A model generated the notes under the pieces. The model saw nothing but the letters and a program-made list of their open reading frames with translations, made no database searches and was not told the origin of the DNA. A stretch of 43,760 nucleotides of DNA, from contig NZ_JALJRY010000046.1 in assembly GCF_024519455.1 (NCBI RefSeq), positions 1-43,760 of the forward strand, in the 5' to 3' direction. The stretch comes from Streptomyces sp. STR69 (GTDB taxonomy: Bacteria > Actinomycetota > Actinomycetes > Streptomycetales > Streptomycetaceae). Both the position numbers and the translations under genes were made by a program. Below are positions 1 to 10,505 of this stretch, piece after piece (position 1 is the stretch's first letter; each line of letters starts with the position of its first letter).

Positions 1-105
1 ACCAGCTTCTCAAGACACCGATTCCGCGCCGTTCCGAGGACGGACACCCCCCGACACGGCACCGACCCACCACGACGAACCGACGAACCGGCACACCACC
101 CACCC

Positions 106-1422
106 TCAAACCGCCGGAATAACCGCCGAAACCCGAAACCCACCCGCATCCGTGGGCCCCGAAACAAACACCCCGCCCAGCGCGAGAACCCGCTCCCGCA
201 TTCCGACCAGCCCGTTGCCCCCGGACGGCAGACGGGCCGCCGAGGCGGACGCGGGCTCGGGCGGCGGTTCGTTCTCGACCTGCATCGCGATCTCCGACAC
301 CCGGTGCGCAAGCCGTACGTGCGTCTTCGCGCCGGCCGCGTGCTTGTGGACGTTCGTCAACGCCTCCTGCACCACCCGGTACGCGGTCTGCTCGATCTCC
401 GCCGCGTACGACCGGGTCTCCCCCTCCACCGACAGATCGACGGCCATCCCGGCCGCCGCTGACTGCCCCAGCAGCTCGTCCACGTCCGACAGACACGGCC
501 CCTCGGCCCCGCCCTCGTCGTCCACGACCCGCGAGGCCGCCGCCGCGGCGGCCACCCCCACCGCGACCAACGGCACGGCGGACCGCTCCCTCGTACCCAC
601 CCCGTCCCCGCTCCGCAGCACCCCGAGCATCTCCCGCAACTCGGTCAGCGCCTGCCGCCCCATGTCCCCCACCAGCGCGGCGTTCTTGACGGCTTTCTCC
701 GGATCCTTACGCGCGACCGCCTGCAGGGCCGCCGCGTGCACGACCATCAGACTCACCCGGTGCGCCACGACATCGTGCATCTCCCGCGCGATCCGGGTCC
801 GCTCCTCGCCCCGCGCCCACTCGGCCCGCTCCTCGGCCCGCTCCGCGAGGAGCTGCAACTCCCGCTCCAGGCTGTCGGCGCGCTCCCTGAGGCTCTCCAT
901 CAGACGGCGCCGGGCGCCCACGTACATCCCGAGCAGCACGGGCGGCGCGGTCATCCCGACCGCGGTGGTGATCGAGGCGAACGGGACGAACCAGTCCCCG
1001 AGTTCCCAGGTCCCGCGCTGTGTGTCCTGCTTCACCCGCACGAACATGACGATCAGCATGCCGAGGAAGGACATCCCGGCCAGCGATCCGATGATCCGGC
1101 GCGGCAGTTCGGACGCGGCGAGGGTGTAGAGGCCGACGATGCCCATCAGGTAGCCCATCTGGGCCGGCGTGATGGCGATGGACACCAGGACGACGGCGAT
1201 CGGCCACTTCCGCCGCACGACCAACGTCGACCCGGCCAGCACGCCGAACACGACACCCACGGCCGCCGGGACCCCCGCGTCGTGCGCGAACCGAACCCCC
1301 TCCGCCCCGCACTCCGCCGCGGAGCCGGCGGCGAGCCCCGCGTCCAGTACCGCACTACGCCACCTGGTCCACCACCACGGCCCTCCCCGGGCCGTGGCAT
1401 GCTCTTCCCCCGTCGTGGTCAT
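106..1422 (-). CDS. Sensor histidine kinase (HisKA_3 / NarL-type class)
   Basis: A 438-residue membrane sensor kinase. About four to five hydrophobic segments lie within residues 25-170, followed by a charged coiled linker (about 172-205). The dimerisation/phosphotransfer box has the family motif around His216 (REMHDVVAH). The ATPase domain carries an N box (EALTNVHKHA, about residue 355) and a G box (GGNGLVGMRER). Family knowledge: such kinases phosphorylate NarL/LuxR-type response regulators. No partner regulator is adjacent inside the window; it may lie beyond the left edge. The ATG is preceded by GGAGG, but with only about 1 nt of spacing, so the start is slightly uncertain. The signal sensed cannot be told from sequence. 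Confidence 0.9.
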   Translation of the reverse strand: MTTTGEEHATARGGPWWWTRWRSAVLDAGLAAGSAAECGAEGVRFAHDAGVPAAVGVVFGVLAGSTLVVRRKWPIAVVLVSIAITPAQMGYLMGIVGLYTLAASELPRRIIGSLAGMSFLGMLIVMFVRVKQDTQRGTWELGDWFVPFASITTAVGMTAPPVLLGMYVGARRRLMESLRERADSLERELQLLAERAEERAEWARGEERTRIAREMHDVVAHRVSLMVVHAAALQAVARKDPEKAVKNAALVGDMGRQALTELREMLGVLRSGDGVGTRERSAVPLVAVGVAAAAAASRVVDDEGGAEGPCLSDVDELLGQSAAAGMAVDLSVEGETRSYAAEIEQTAYRVVQEALTNVHKHAAGAKTHVRLAHRVSEIAMQVENEPPPEPASASAARLPSGGNGLVGMRERVLALGGVFVSGPTDAGGFRVSAVIPAV

Positions 1423-1566
1423 GCCTCCAGCCTACGGGCGCGGGGGCTCGCTTTTCCGTCGAGTTTCGACGAGTTGCCTACACCACTGCGCGTAATCGAA
1501 CAATGACGAAACCGATCACCGCCGAGAAGTACCGTCGCACGGAAGCCATCGCGTACGGCATAGTGT

Positions 1567-1596
1567 TTGTTGCCCACTCGGCGACCAGACCAAATG
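1567..1596 (+). promoter_or_regulatory. Possible promoter of tRNA-Gln
   Basis: TTGTTG (1567-1572) is 18 nt from CAAATG (1591-1596), about 20 nt before the mature tRNA 5' end. The -10 match is poor, so this is a weak inference. Confidence 0.3.
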
Positions 1597-1616
1597 TCCG
1601 GTTCGAACGAGTTTGA

Positions 1617-1688
1617 TCCCCCGTGGTGTAATTGGCAGCACCGTGGCTTTTGGTGCCATTTGTCCGGGTTCGAGTCCTGGCGGGGGAG
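1617..1688 (+). tRNA. tRNA-Gln (anticodon UUG)
   Basis: A full cloverleaf can be drawn. The acceptor stem TCCCCCG (1617-1623) pairs with CGGGGGA (1681-1687). The anticodon stem GTGGC/GCCAT flanks the loop TTTTGGT, with anticodon TTG at 1650-1652. The T arm is CCGGG-TTCGAGT-CCTGG. The discriminator base is G1688. CCA is not encoded, as is common in Streptomyces. It reads CAA (and by wobble CAG) glutamine codons. A strong terminator hairpin follows. Confidence 0.95.
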
Positions 1689-1715
1689 CAACAACTTTCT
1701 CCAGCAACCCTCTTC

Positions 1716-1741
1716 GGGCCCTGACAGCACTGTCAGGGCCC
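1716..1741 (+). terminator. Terminator hairpin after tRNA-Gln
   Basis: A perfect inverted repeat, GGGCCCTGACAG (1716-1727) and CTGTCAGGGCCC (1730-1741), begins 28 nt past the tRNA. There is no long T tract, which is normal for GC-rich actinobacteria. It separates the tRNA from glmU. Confidence 0.8.
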
Positions 1742-1820
1742 ACTCTCATGTCCCCCATGAAACGCCCCGGTATCCTGCGAATGTCCAACCCCCAGCATTC
1801 CGAAGCCGAAGGGCATACCC

Positions 1821-3266
1821 GTGAGCGCCATTCGCCCGGCAGCCGTCGTCGTACTCGCAGCGGGTGAGGGCACCCGTATGAAGTCGGCCACACCGAAGGT
1901 CCTGCACGAGATCTGTGGCCGCACGCTGGTCGGTCATGTGCTGGCCGCCGCCCGCGAGTTGGAGCCGGAGAACCTGGTCGTCGTCGTCGGGCACGCCCGC
2001 GAGAAGGTGACCGCCCACCTCGGCGAGACCGACCCCGGAGTGCGGACCGCGGTCCAGGCGGAGCAGAACGGCACCGGGCACGCCGTACGGATGGCGCTGG
2101 AAGAACTCGGAAGCATCGACGGAACCGTCGTCGTGGTCTGCGGCGACACCCCCTTGCTCCGCGGTGCGACCCTGCGCGAACTCACCGCGAACCACGCCAC
2201 CGACGGCAACGCGGTGACCGTCCTGACCGCCGAGGTCCCGGACGCCACCGGCTACGGCCGGATCGTGCGCGAAGGCGCCTCCGGTGCCGTGACCGCGATC
2301 GTCGAGCACAAGGACGCCTCCGACTCGCAGCGCGCGATCCGCGAGATCAACTCAGGGGTATTCGCGTTCGACGGACAGTTGCTCGCCGACGCCCTCGGCA
2401 AGGTGCGCACCGACAACAGCCAGGGCGAGGAGTACCTCACCGACGTGCTCGGCATCCTGCGCGAGGCCGGACACCGCGTCGGCGCCTCCGTCGCGGCCGA
2501 CCACCGCGAGATCGCCGGCATCAACAACCGCGTGCAGCTCTCCGAGGCCCGACGCATCCTGAACGACCGCCTGCTCACCGAGGCCATGCTCGCCGGCGTA
2601 ACCGTCATCGACCCGGCGACCACCTGGATCGACGTCGCCGTCACCTTCGGCCAGGACGCGATCATCCACCCCGGCACCCAGCTGCACGGCGCCACCCACA
2701 TCGGCGAGGGCGCCGAGGTCGGCCCCAACACCCGCCTGACGGACACCGTCGTCGAGGCCGGCGCCCGCGTCGACAACACCGTCGCCGTCAGCTCGCACAT
2801 CGGCCCGCAGGCGTCCGTCGGGCCGTACGCCTATCTCCGTCCCGGCACCCGCCTGGGCACGAAGAGCAAGATCGGCACGTACGTCGAGACGAAGAACGCG
2901 ACGATCGGCGAGGGCACGAAGATCCCGCACCTCTCCTACGTCGGGGACGCGACGATCGGCGAGTACAGCAACATCGGTGCCGCCAGCGTCTTCGTCAACT
3001 ACGACGGACAGGCCAAACATCACACCACCGTCGGGTCGCACTGCCGTACAGGGTCGGACAATATGTTTGTGGCACCTGTCACGGTCGGGGACGGCGCGTA
3101 CACCGCCGCCGGCTCCGTGATCACGAAGGACGTACCGCCCGGTTCGCTGGCCGTGGCCCGTGGCCAGCAGCGGAATATCGAGGGCTGGGTGGCCCGCAAG
3201 CGTCCGGGAAGCGCGGCGGCGAAGGCGGCGGAAACCGCTTCCCGCCAGGACCAGAACGAAGACTGA
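1821..3266 (+). CDS. glmU: Bifunctional UDP-GlcNAc pyrophosphorylase / GlcN-1-P acetyltransferase GlmU
   Basis: GlmU acetylates glucosamine-1-phosphate with acetyl-CoA and then couples GlcNAc-1-P to UTP, giving the UDP-GlcNAc needed for peptidoglycan. The N-terminal nucleotidyltransferase domain shows the signature LAAGEGTRM with the following lysine and PKVLHE (residues about 12-30). The C-terminal half (about 265-450) is a left-handed beta-helix of hexapeptide repeats, with a conserved YVETKN segment near 355. The length of 481 residues is normal. The GTG start fits the protein N-terminus. A convincing Shine-Dalgarno is not obvious; GAAGGGCA lies just upstream. prs follows 77 bp downstream, the usual Streptomyces arrangement. 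Confidence 0.97.
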   Translation: MSAIRPAAVVVLAAGEGTRMKSATPKVLHEICGRTLVGHVLAAARELEPENLVVVVGHAREKVTAHLGETDPGVRTAVQAEQNGTGHAVRMALEELGSIDGTVVVVCGDTPLLRGATLRELTANHATDGNAVTVLTAEVPDATGYGRIVREGASGAVTAIVEHKDASDSQRAIREINSGVFAFDGQLLADALGKVRTDNSQGEEYLTDVLGILREAGHRVGASVAADHREIAGINNRVQLSEARRILNDRLLTEAMLAGVTVIDPATTWIDVAVTFGQDAIIHPGTQLHGATHIGEGAEVGPNTRLTDTVVEAGARVDNTVAVSSHIGPQASVGPYAYLRPGTRLGTKSKIGTYVETKNATIGEGTKIPHLSYVGDATIGEYSNIGAASVFVNYDGQAKHHTTVGSHCRTGSDNMFVAPVTVGDGAYTAAGSVITKDVPPGSLAVARGQQRNIEGWVARKRPGSAAAKAAETASRQDQNED

Positions 3267-3343
3267 CCGGAAACGGGTGCGTCGAACACGGCGTACCGTG
3301 ATAAACGCACACCCAGTTGAATGACCTCTGAGGAGACAGTGCT

Positions 3344-4324
3344 GTGACCGGGATCAAGACGACCGGCGAGAAGAAGATGATGTTCTTCTCCGGCCGCGCC
3401 CACCCCGAGCTTGCCAAGGAGGTCGCCCAGCAGCTGGGTGTCGGGGTCGTCCCGACCAAGGCCTTCGACTTCGCGAACGGCGAGATCTACGTCCGCTTCG
3501 AGGAGTCGGTGCGCGGCGCGGACTGTTTCGTGATCCAGAGCCACACGGCCCCGATCAACCAGTGGGTCATGGAGCAGCTGATCATGATCGACGCCCTGAA
3601 ACGCGCCTCGGCCCGCTCCATCACGGTGATCGTGCCGTTCTACGGCTACGCCCGCCAGGACAAGAAGCACCGCGGCCGCGAGCCGATCTCGGCCCGCCTC
3701 ATCGCGGACCTGATGAAGACGGCGGGGGCGCACCGCATCCTCACCGTCGACCTGCACACCGACCAGATCCAGGGCTTCTTCGACGGCCCCGTGGACCATC
3801 TCTTCGCCCTCCCGCTCCTCGCGGACTACGTGGGCGGCAAGGTCGACCGCAGCAAGCTGACCGTCGTCTCCCCGGACGCCGGCCGCGTGCGCGTCGCCGA
3901 CCGCTGGTGCGACCGCCTCGGCGCGCCCCTGGCGATCGTGCACAAGCGGCGCGACAAGGACGTGGCGAACCAGGTGACCGTCCACGAAGTGGTCGGCGAG
4001 GTCAAGGGCCGCGTCTGCGTCCTGGTCGACGACATGATCGACACCGGCGGCACGATCTGCGCCGCCGCGGACGCCCTGTTCGCGCACGGCGCGGAGGACG
4101 TCATCGTGACGGCCACGCACGGCGTGCTCTCCGGCCCCGCGGCCGACCGCCTGAAGAACTCCCGCGTCAGCGAGTTCGTCCTCACCGACACCCTCCCGAC
4201 CCCGGGCGAGGTAGGCGCCGACCTCGACAAGATCACGGTCCTGTCGATCGCCCCGACCATCGCCAGCGCGGTCCGCGAGGTGTTCGAGGACGGTTCGGTG
4301 ACGAGCCTCTTCGACGAACACTAG
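3344..4324 (+). CDS. prs: Ribose-phosphate pyrophosphokinase
   Basis: This enzyme makes PRPP from ribose-5-phosphate and ATP for nucleotide, histidine, tryptophan and NAD synthesis. Its 326 residues include the divalent-ion/ATP segment DLHTDQIQGFF (about 136-146), VVSPDAGRVRVADRW (about 170-184) and the PRPP-binding loop VLVDDMIDTGGT (about 226-237), all hallmarks of class I PRPP synthetases. The GTG start is preceded by GAGGAGA (3330-3336) at about 7 nt. It follows glmU on the same strand, so co-transcription is likely. A dispersed repeat and a hairpin-rich leader separate it from rplY. Confidence 0.97.
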   Translation: MTGIKTTGEKKMMFFSGRAHPELAKEVAQQLGVGVVPTKAFDFANGEIYVRFEESVRGADCFVIQSHTAPINQWVMEQLIMIDALKRASARSITVIVPFYGYARQDKKHRGREPISARLIADLMKTAGAHRILTVDLHTDQIQGFFDGPVDHLFALPLLADYVGGKVDRSKLTVVSPDAGRVRVADRWCDRLGAPLAIVHKRRDKDVANQVTVHEVVGEVKGRVCVLVDDMIDTGGTICAAADALFAHGAEDVIVTATHGVLSGPAADRLKNSRVSEFVLTDTLPTPGEVGADLDKITVLSIAPTIASAVREVFEDGSVTSLFDEH

Positions 4325-4374
4325 GCGCTCCGCTGGACGGGCCGCGATGTCCGTCGATCGGCTGCGGCGCCGTC

Positions 4375-4413
4375 GTGGCTGGTCGCGCAGTTCCCCGCGC
4401 CCCTTCAGGGCGC
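4375..4413 (+). repeat. Dispersed Streptomyces-type intergenic repeat, copy A
   Basis: The segment begins GTGGCTGGTCGCGC, continues with AGTTCCCCGCG, then CCCCTTCAGGGCGC. Its first half recurs at 21537-21566 (about 4 mismatches in 30) and its two boxes recur, split, at 37479-37538. From general familiarity this motif is common between Streptomyces genes; that is not verified here. It sits 50 bp after prs. Confidence 0.6.
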
Positions 4414-4445
4414 TCGTGAACCGGTGCTTCCAGAAGATCGATTTC

Positions 4446-4526
4446 CGGTACGGCCTCTCCGCCAAGTAAGCTGCCACAGTTGCTCGGCGAGGGAGGCCGT
4501 ACCGCTTCGCAAGAAGTCCGTACGGC
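4446..4526 (+). promoter_or_regulatory. Candidate structured leader upstream of rplY (two exclusive stems)
   Basis: CGGTACGGCCTC (4446-4457) is perfectly complementary to GAGGCCGTACCG (4493-4504). The right arm overlaps GCCGTAC (4496-4502), which can instead pair with GTACGGC (4520-4526). The two stems cannot coexist, the logic of an attenuator or leader switch. It ends about 84 bp before the rplY ATG. A simpler reading is a terminator for prs, but no T tract follows. Confidence 0.45.
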
Positions 4527-4609
4527 GGTCCGTTATCGACGCGCTCTTCGTAGCAGGCCGATGTTCGGCCGGGTGACCACCTTCCCCGACTGTTCTACGA
4601 GGAGTGACC

Positions 4610-5194
4610 ATGGCCGACGTCAAGCTCACCGCCGAGACCCGCACCGAGTTCGGCAAGGGTGCCGCCCGCCGTATCCGCCGTGACAAGAAGGTTCCCGCCG
4701 TGGTCTACGGCCACGGTGTGGACCCGCTGCACGTCACGCTGCCGGGCCACGAGCTGCAGCTCGCCCTGCGTACCCCGAACGTCCTGCTGACCCTGGACAT
4801 CGAGGGCAAGACCCAGCTCGCGATCCCGAAGGCCGTCCAGCGCGACGCCATCAAGGGCTTCCTCGAGCACGTCGACCTGCTCACCGTGAAGAGCGGCGAG
4901 AAGGTCACCGTCGAGGTCTACGTCCACACCGAGGGCGAGCTCGCCCCGGGCTCCTTCCTGCTGGAGCACGTGCTCAGCACGATCACCGTCGAGGCCGAGG
5001 CCACGCACATCCCCGAGTCGGTCACCGTGTCCATCGCGGGCCTGGAGGCCGGTGCCTCCATCGCCGCCAAGGACATCCCGCTCCCCAAGGGCACCACGCT
5101 GGCGATCGACGAGGACGCGGTCGTCCTCCAGGTGCTGGCCGCCCAGGCGGAGGAGGCGTCCGCGGACGCCGATGCCGAGGGCACCGAGGCCTGA
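4610..5194 (+). CDS. rplY: 50S ribosomal protein L25, long CTC/TL5 form
   Basis: Binds 5S rRNA in the large subunit; the long form is linked to general stress in Gram-positive bacteria. At 194 residues it has the L25-like N-terminal barrel (about 1-90, with GKGAARRIRR and VPAVVYGHG) plus the TL5/CTC C-terminal domain (about 95-180). It ends in an Ala/Glu/Asp-rich tail typical of actinobacteria. ATG 4610 is chosen over the in-frame GTG at 4604 because AGGAG (4600-4604) sits 5 nt before the ATG and would overlap the GTG. pth follows after a 79 bp gap containing a hairpin. Confidence 0.96.
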   Translation: MADVKLTAETRTEFGKGAARRIRRDKKVPAVVYGHGVDPLHVTLPGHELQLALRTPNVLLTLDIEGKTQLAIPKAVQRDAIKGFLEHVDLLTVKSGEKVTVEVYVHTEGELAPGSFLLEHVLSTITVEAEATHIPESVTVSIAGLEAGASIAAKDIPLPKGTTLAIDEDAVVLQVLAAQAEEASADADAEGTEA

Positions 5195-5215
5195 TCCTCA
5201 CCTTCACCACGGTGT

Positions 5216-5256
5216 CAGCCGCTGTTCCCGTCCGTCAGGTTCGGGGGCAGCGGCTG
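5216..5256 (+). terminator. Hairpin between rplY and pth (attenuator or partial terminator)
   Basis: CAGCCGCTG (5216-5224) pairs with CAGCGGCTG (5248-5256), and inside it CCCG (5227-5230) pairs with CGGG (5242-5245), leaving an 11-nt loop. No U tract follows. It lies 17 bp before the pth start, so it could also modulate pth expression within an rplY-pth transcript. Confidence 0.5.
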
Positions 5257-5273
5257 GCGCGTATCAAGGAGAC

Positions 5274-5876
5274 ATGGACGTGACGACCGACGCGAACGCC
5301 CCCTGGCTGATCGTGGGCCTCGGCAATCCGGGCCCCGAGTACACCGCCAACCGGCACAACGTGGGCTTCATGGTGGCCGACCTGCTCGCGGAGCGGATCG
5401 GCGGCAAGTTCAAGCGGGCCGGGAAGGCACAGGCGCAGGTCCTGGAGGGCCGGATCGGTGCGCCGGGTCCGGCGAGCCGCCGGGTCGTGCTGGTGAAGCC
5501 GATGTCGTACATGAACCTGTCGGGCGGTCCGGTCAACGCGCTGCGTGACTTCTACAAGGTGCCGGTCGCGAACATCGTCGCGGTCCACGACGAGCTGGAC
5601 ATCGACTACGGCGCCCTCCGTCTCAAGCTGGGCGGCGGGGACAACGGCCACAACGGGCTGAAGTCGATGACGAAGGCGATGGGCCCGGACTACCACCGGG
5701 TGCGGTTCGGGATCGGGCGCCCGCCGGGCCGTATGCAGGTGGCCGACTTCGTGCTGAAGGACTTCTCGTCCACGGAGCGCAAGGAACTCGACTTCCTCGT
5801 GGACCGCGCCACCGACTCGGTCGAGTGTCTGGTGAGCGAGGGCCTGGAGCGGGCGCAGAGCGCGTACAACTCCTGA
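5274..5876 (+). CDS. pth: Peptidyl-tRNA hydrolase
   Basis: Cleaves peptidyl-tRNA released from stalled ribosomes so that the tRNA can be recycled. The 200-residue protein has the N-terminal signature VGLGNPGPEY and the catalytic histidine in RHNVGF (about residue 27-32). It also has KPMSYMNLSG (about 80) and HDELD plus GGGDNGHNGLKS (about 105-130). ATG 5274 is chosen because AAGGAGA (5267-5273) precedes it. The frame stays open much further upstream, but that part is antisense-like and overlaps rplY. The rplY-pth pairing is standard in bacteria. Confidence 0.96.
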   Translation: MDVTTDANAPWLIVGLGNPGPEYTANRHNVGFMVADLLAERIGGKFKRAGKAQAQVLEGRIGAPGPASRRVVLVKPMSYMNLSGGPVNALRDFYKVPVANIVAVHDELDIDYGALRLKLGGGDNGHNGLKSMTKAMGPDYHRVRFGIGRPPGRMQVADFVLKDFSSTERKELDFLVDRATDSVECLVSEGLERAQSAYNS

Positions 5877-5927
5877 CTTGACCGACTTGTCGGTCACCGG
5901 AGTTGACCGCGTGTGCAGGTATGGCCA

Positions 5928-6386
5928 ATGATCCCCGCCATGAACTTCGGACGGCTCGCGGCGATGGGTACGGTCGCCCTGCTGATCCTGATCGCCGGGG
6001 TGTGGGGCTCCTGGCCCACCGCGCACAACGTGATGCTGACCAAGGGCCGCGAGAGCGGCACCATCGAGGTCACCGCATGCGGCGACGACACCTGCACCGG
6101 GCCGTACACCCCGGTCTCGACGGGGTCGAAGGCCCGCGCCAGCGTCGTCATCGAGCACACGGTCGCGGTGAAGAAGGGCCGGACGTACGCGGTGGTCGTG
6201 AAGCCGGGCACCGACGAGGTCATGCGCTCCGGCCCCGCCGGCATCCTCTACGCCTGGGTCCCCCTCGGCGGCGCCCTCCTGCTGGCCTCGGTGGTCGTCG
6301 CCGGCGGCCTGCGGCTGACCCGGCCCGCGTGGATCCTGGCCGGCTCGGGGATCGCCCTGCTGACGGCGGCGTTCGTAGCCCTCTGA
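5928..6386 (+). CDS. Small membrane protein of unknown function
   Basis: I do not recognise a named family. The predicted 152-residue protein has one N-terminal hydrophobic helix (about 10-28). A roughly 75-residue, presumably extracytoplasmic region follows, with a Cys pair (CGDDTC, possibly a disulphide) and beta-type sequence. Two C-terminal hydrophobic helices (about 105-150) close the protein. The start is uncertain: ATG 5928, GTG 5913 and ATG 5940 are all in frame and none has a strong Shine-Dalgarno. It follows pth by about 50 bp and is closed by a strong terminator, so it may be the last gene of a glmU/prs-rplY-pth stretch. Confidence 0.75.
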   Translation: MIPAMNFGRLAAMGTVALLILIAGVWGSWPTAHNVMLTKGRESGTIEVTACGDDTCTGPYTPVSTGSKARASVVIEHTVAVKKGRTYAVVVKPGTDEVMRSGPAGILYAWVPLGGALLLASVVVAGGLRLTRPAWILAGSGIALLTAAFVAL

Positions 6387-6402
6387 CCGCTCGAAAAGCC
6401 GA

Positions 6403-6436
6403 GTGCCCCCGAGCTGCTACGACAGCTCGGGGGCAC
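6403..6436. terminator. Strong bidirectional terminator
   Basis: GTGCCCCCGAGCTG (6403-6416) is perfectly complementary to CAGCTCGGGGGCAC (6423-6436), with a 6-nt loop and a T-rich run (CCTTCGTTTCTCT) after it on the plus strand. It lies between the convergent small membrane protein gene and ppc and can serve both. Confidence 0.9.
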
Positions 6437-6451
6437 CCTTCGTTTCTCTGC

Positions 6452-9184
<2,733 letters not shown>

Positions 9185-9488
9185 AGGTGCGGCTCCTTGC
9201 AGTGTTTGAAGCTCGTCTGGAGGGAACCCGGACGGCGGTCCCGCGGCGGCTGCCGCATACGGGACGGACATCCGGGAAGAAAACAGAGCGGACCGCGCTG
9301 TCCGACCGACACCAAGGATAGGTGTCCACTCTGACGCGCGGTCTCACGGGCTTCGTCCACCGGTCGACGCACTGCCATACTTACGTCGCCGTAGGTTACG
9401 GAACCGTAGGGAAGTCCATGGTGAACTCATACTCGGCTCCCGCCGTCCGACGCTCAGCCTCCACCTCCGAACCCCACAGGGGACGCCC
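9185..9488. other. Divergent control region between ppc and the desaturase gene
   Basis: 304 bp without a gene. It must hold the ppc promoter (leftward) and the desaturase promoter (rightward). The only clear structure is the TACGG-AA-CCGTA palindrome annotated separately. No reliable -10/-35 pair was recognised. Confidence 0.6.
9389..9410. promoter_or_regulatory. Candidate TetR operator upstream of the desaturase
   Basis: The palindrome TACGGAACCGTA (9397-9408) is overlapped by a direct repeat, CCGTAGG at 9389-9395 and 9404-9410. It lies about 80 bp before the desaturase ATG. A TetR gene is translationally coupled downstream, so autoregulation of the desaturase-tetR operon through this site is a reasonable inference. 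Confidence 0.5.
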
Positions 9489-10505
9489 ATGACCACGAGC
9501 TCCGATGTGATCGACGACGCCCCGCGGGCGAACGACGACGGCACTCCGCTGCCCGCCGCCACCCTGGGCGGCGAGAAAAAGGGGACGCTGGAACAGCTGA
9601 CCCTCCTCCTCTTCATCACCGTCCCGTTCCTGGCGCTGCTCGCGGCGGTGCCGCTGGCGTGGAGCTGGGGCGGGGTGAGCTGGCTGGATCTCGGCCTGCT
9701 GGTGTTCTTCTACTACCTGGGCTGCCACGGCGTGACGATCGGCTACCACCGGTACTTCACGCACGGCTCGTTCAAGGCGAAGCGCCCGCTGCGGATCGCC
9801 ATCGCCATCGCCGGGTCGATGGCGGTCGAGGGCCCGCTGGTGCGCTGGGTGGCCGACCACCGCAAGCACCACAAGTTCTCCGACGCCGAGGGCGACCCGC
9901 ATTCGCCGTGGCGCTACGGCGAGACCGTGCCGGCGCTGATCAAGGGCCTGTGGTGGGCGCACATCGCCTGGATGTTCGACGAGGAGCGCACCCCGCAGGA
10001 CAAGTACGCGCCCGACCTGATCAAGGACAGGACGATCCGGGCGATCTCCCGCCAGTTCATCTTCTGGACGATGTTGTCGCTGGCGCTGCCCCCGCTGATC
10101 GGCGGGCTGGCCACCATGTCCTGGTGGGGCGCGTTCACCGGCTTCTTCTGGGGCTCGCTCGTCCGGGTCGCGCTGCTGCACCACGTCACCTGGTCGATCA
10201 ACTCGATCTGCCACGCGGTCGGCAAGCGCCCCTTCAAGTCCCGTGACCGCTCGGGCAACGTGTGGTGGCTGGCGATCCTGTCCTGCGGCGAGTCCTGGCA
10301 CAACCTCCACCACGCCGACCCGACGTCCGCGCGGCACGGTGTGATGCGCGGCCAGCTGGACTCCTCGGCGCGGATCATCCGCTGGTGCGAGCAGCTCGGC
10401 TGGGCCTATGACGTGCGCTGGCCGTCACGCTCGCGTATCGATTCGCGCCGTATCTCCGGTCCGGACGGCTCTCAGCCCCGGAAGGAGTCGGCGGAGGCGG
10501 CATGA
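9489..10505 (+). CDS. Membrane acyl-CoA/acyl-lipid delta-9-type fatty acid desaturase
   Basis: Introduces a double bond into saturated fatty acyl chains using a di-iron centre, adjusting membrane fluidity. At 338 residues it has the three histidine boxes of the membrane desaturase family: HRYFTH (87-92), DHRKHH (123-128) and WHNLHHAD near residue 270. Hydrophobic helices lie around 38-78 and 190-240. The ATG at 9489 overlaps no other gene. The 3' end overlaps the downstream tetR start by 4 bp (ATGA), so the two are translationally coupled. Electron donor and positional specificity cannot be told from sequence. Confidence 0.93.
   Translation: MTTSSDVIDDAPRANDDGTPLPAATLGGEKKGTLEQLTLLLFITVPFLALLAAVPLAWSWGGVSWLDLGLLVFFYYLGCHGVTIGYHRYFTHGSFKAKRPLRIAIAIAGSMAVEGPLVRWVADHRKHHKFSDAEGDPHSPWRYGETVPALIKGLWWAHIAWMFDEERTPQDKYAPDLIKDRTIRAISRQFIFWTMLSLALPPLIGGLATMSWWGAFTGFFWGSLVRVALLHHVTWSINSICHAVGKRPFKSRDRSGNVWWLAILSCGESWHNLHHADPTSARHGVMRGQLDSSARIIRWCEQLGWAYDVRWPSRSRIDSRRISGPDGSQPRKESAEAA

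Noticed and set aside
1..105. A gene at the left edge
   Set aside because: No start, ribosome site or family-like translation was found in the first 105 bases; nothing to annotate.
3286..3302. CACGG-CGTA-CCGTG as the glmU terminator
   Set aside because: A five-base stem is too weak, and prs follows closely on the same strand, so read-through is likely.
5052..5273. N-terminal extension of pth overlapping rplY
   Set aside because: The extension is Arg/Pro-rich with no Pth similarity, and a proper ribosome site precedes ATG 5274.
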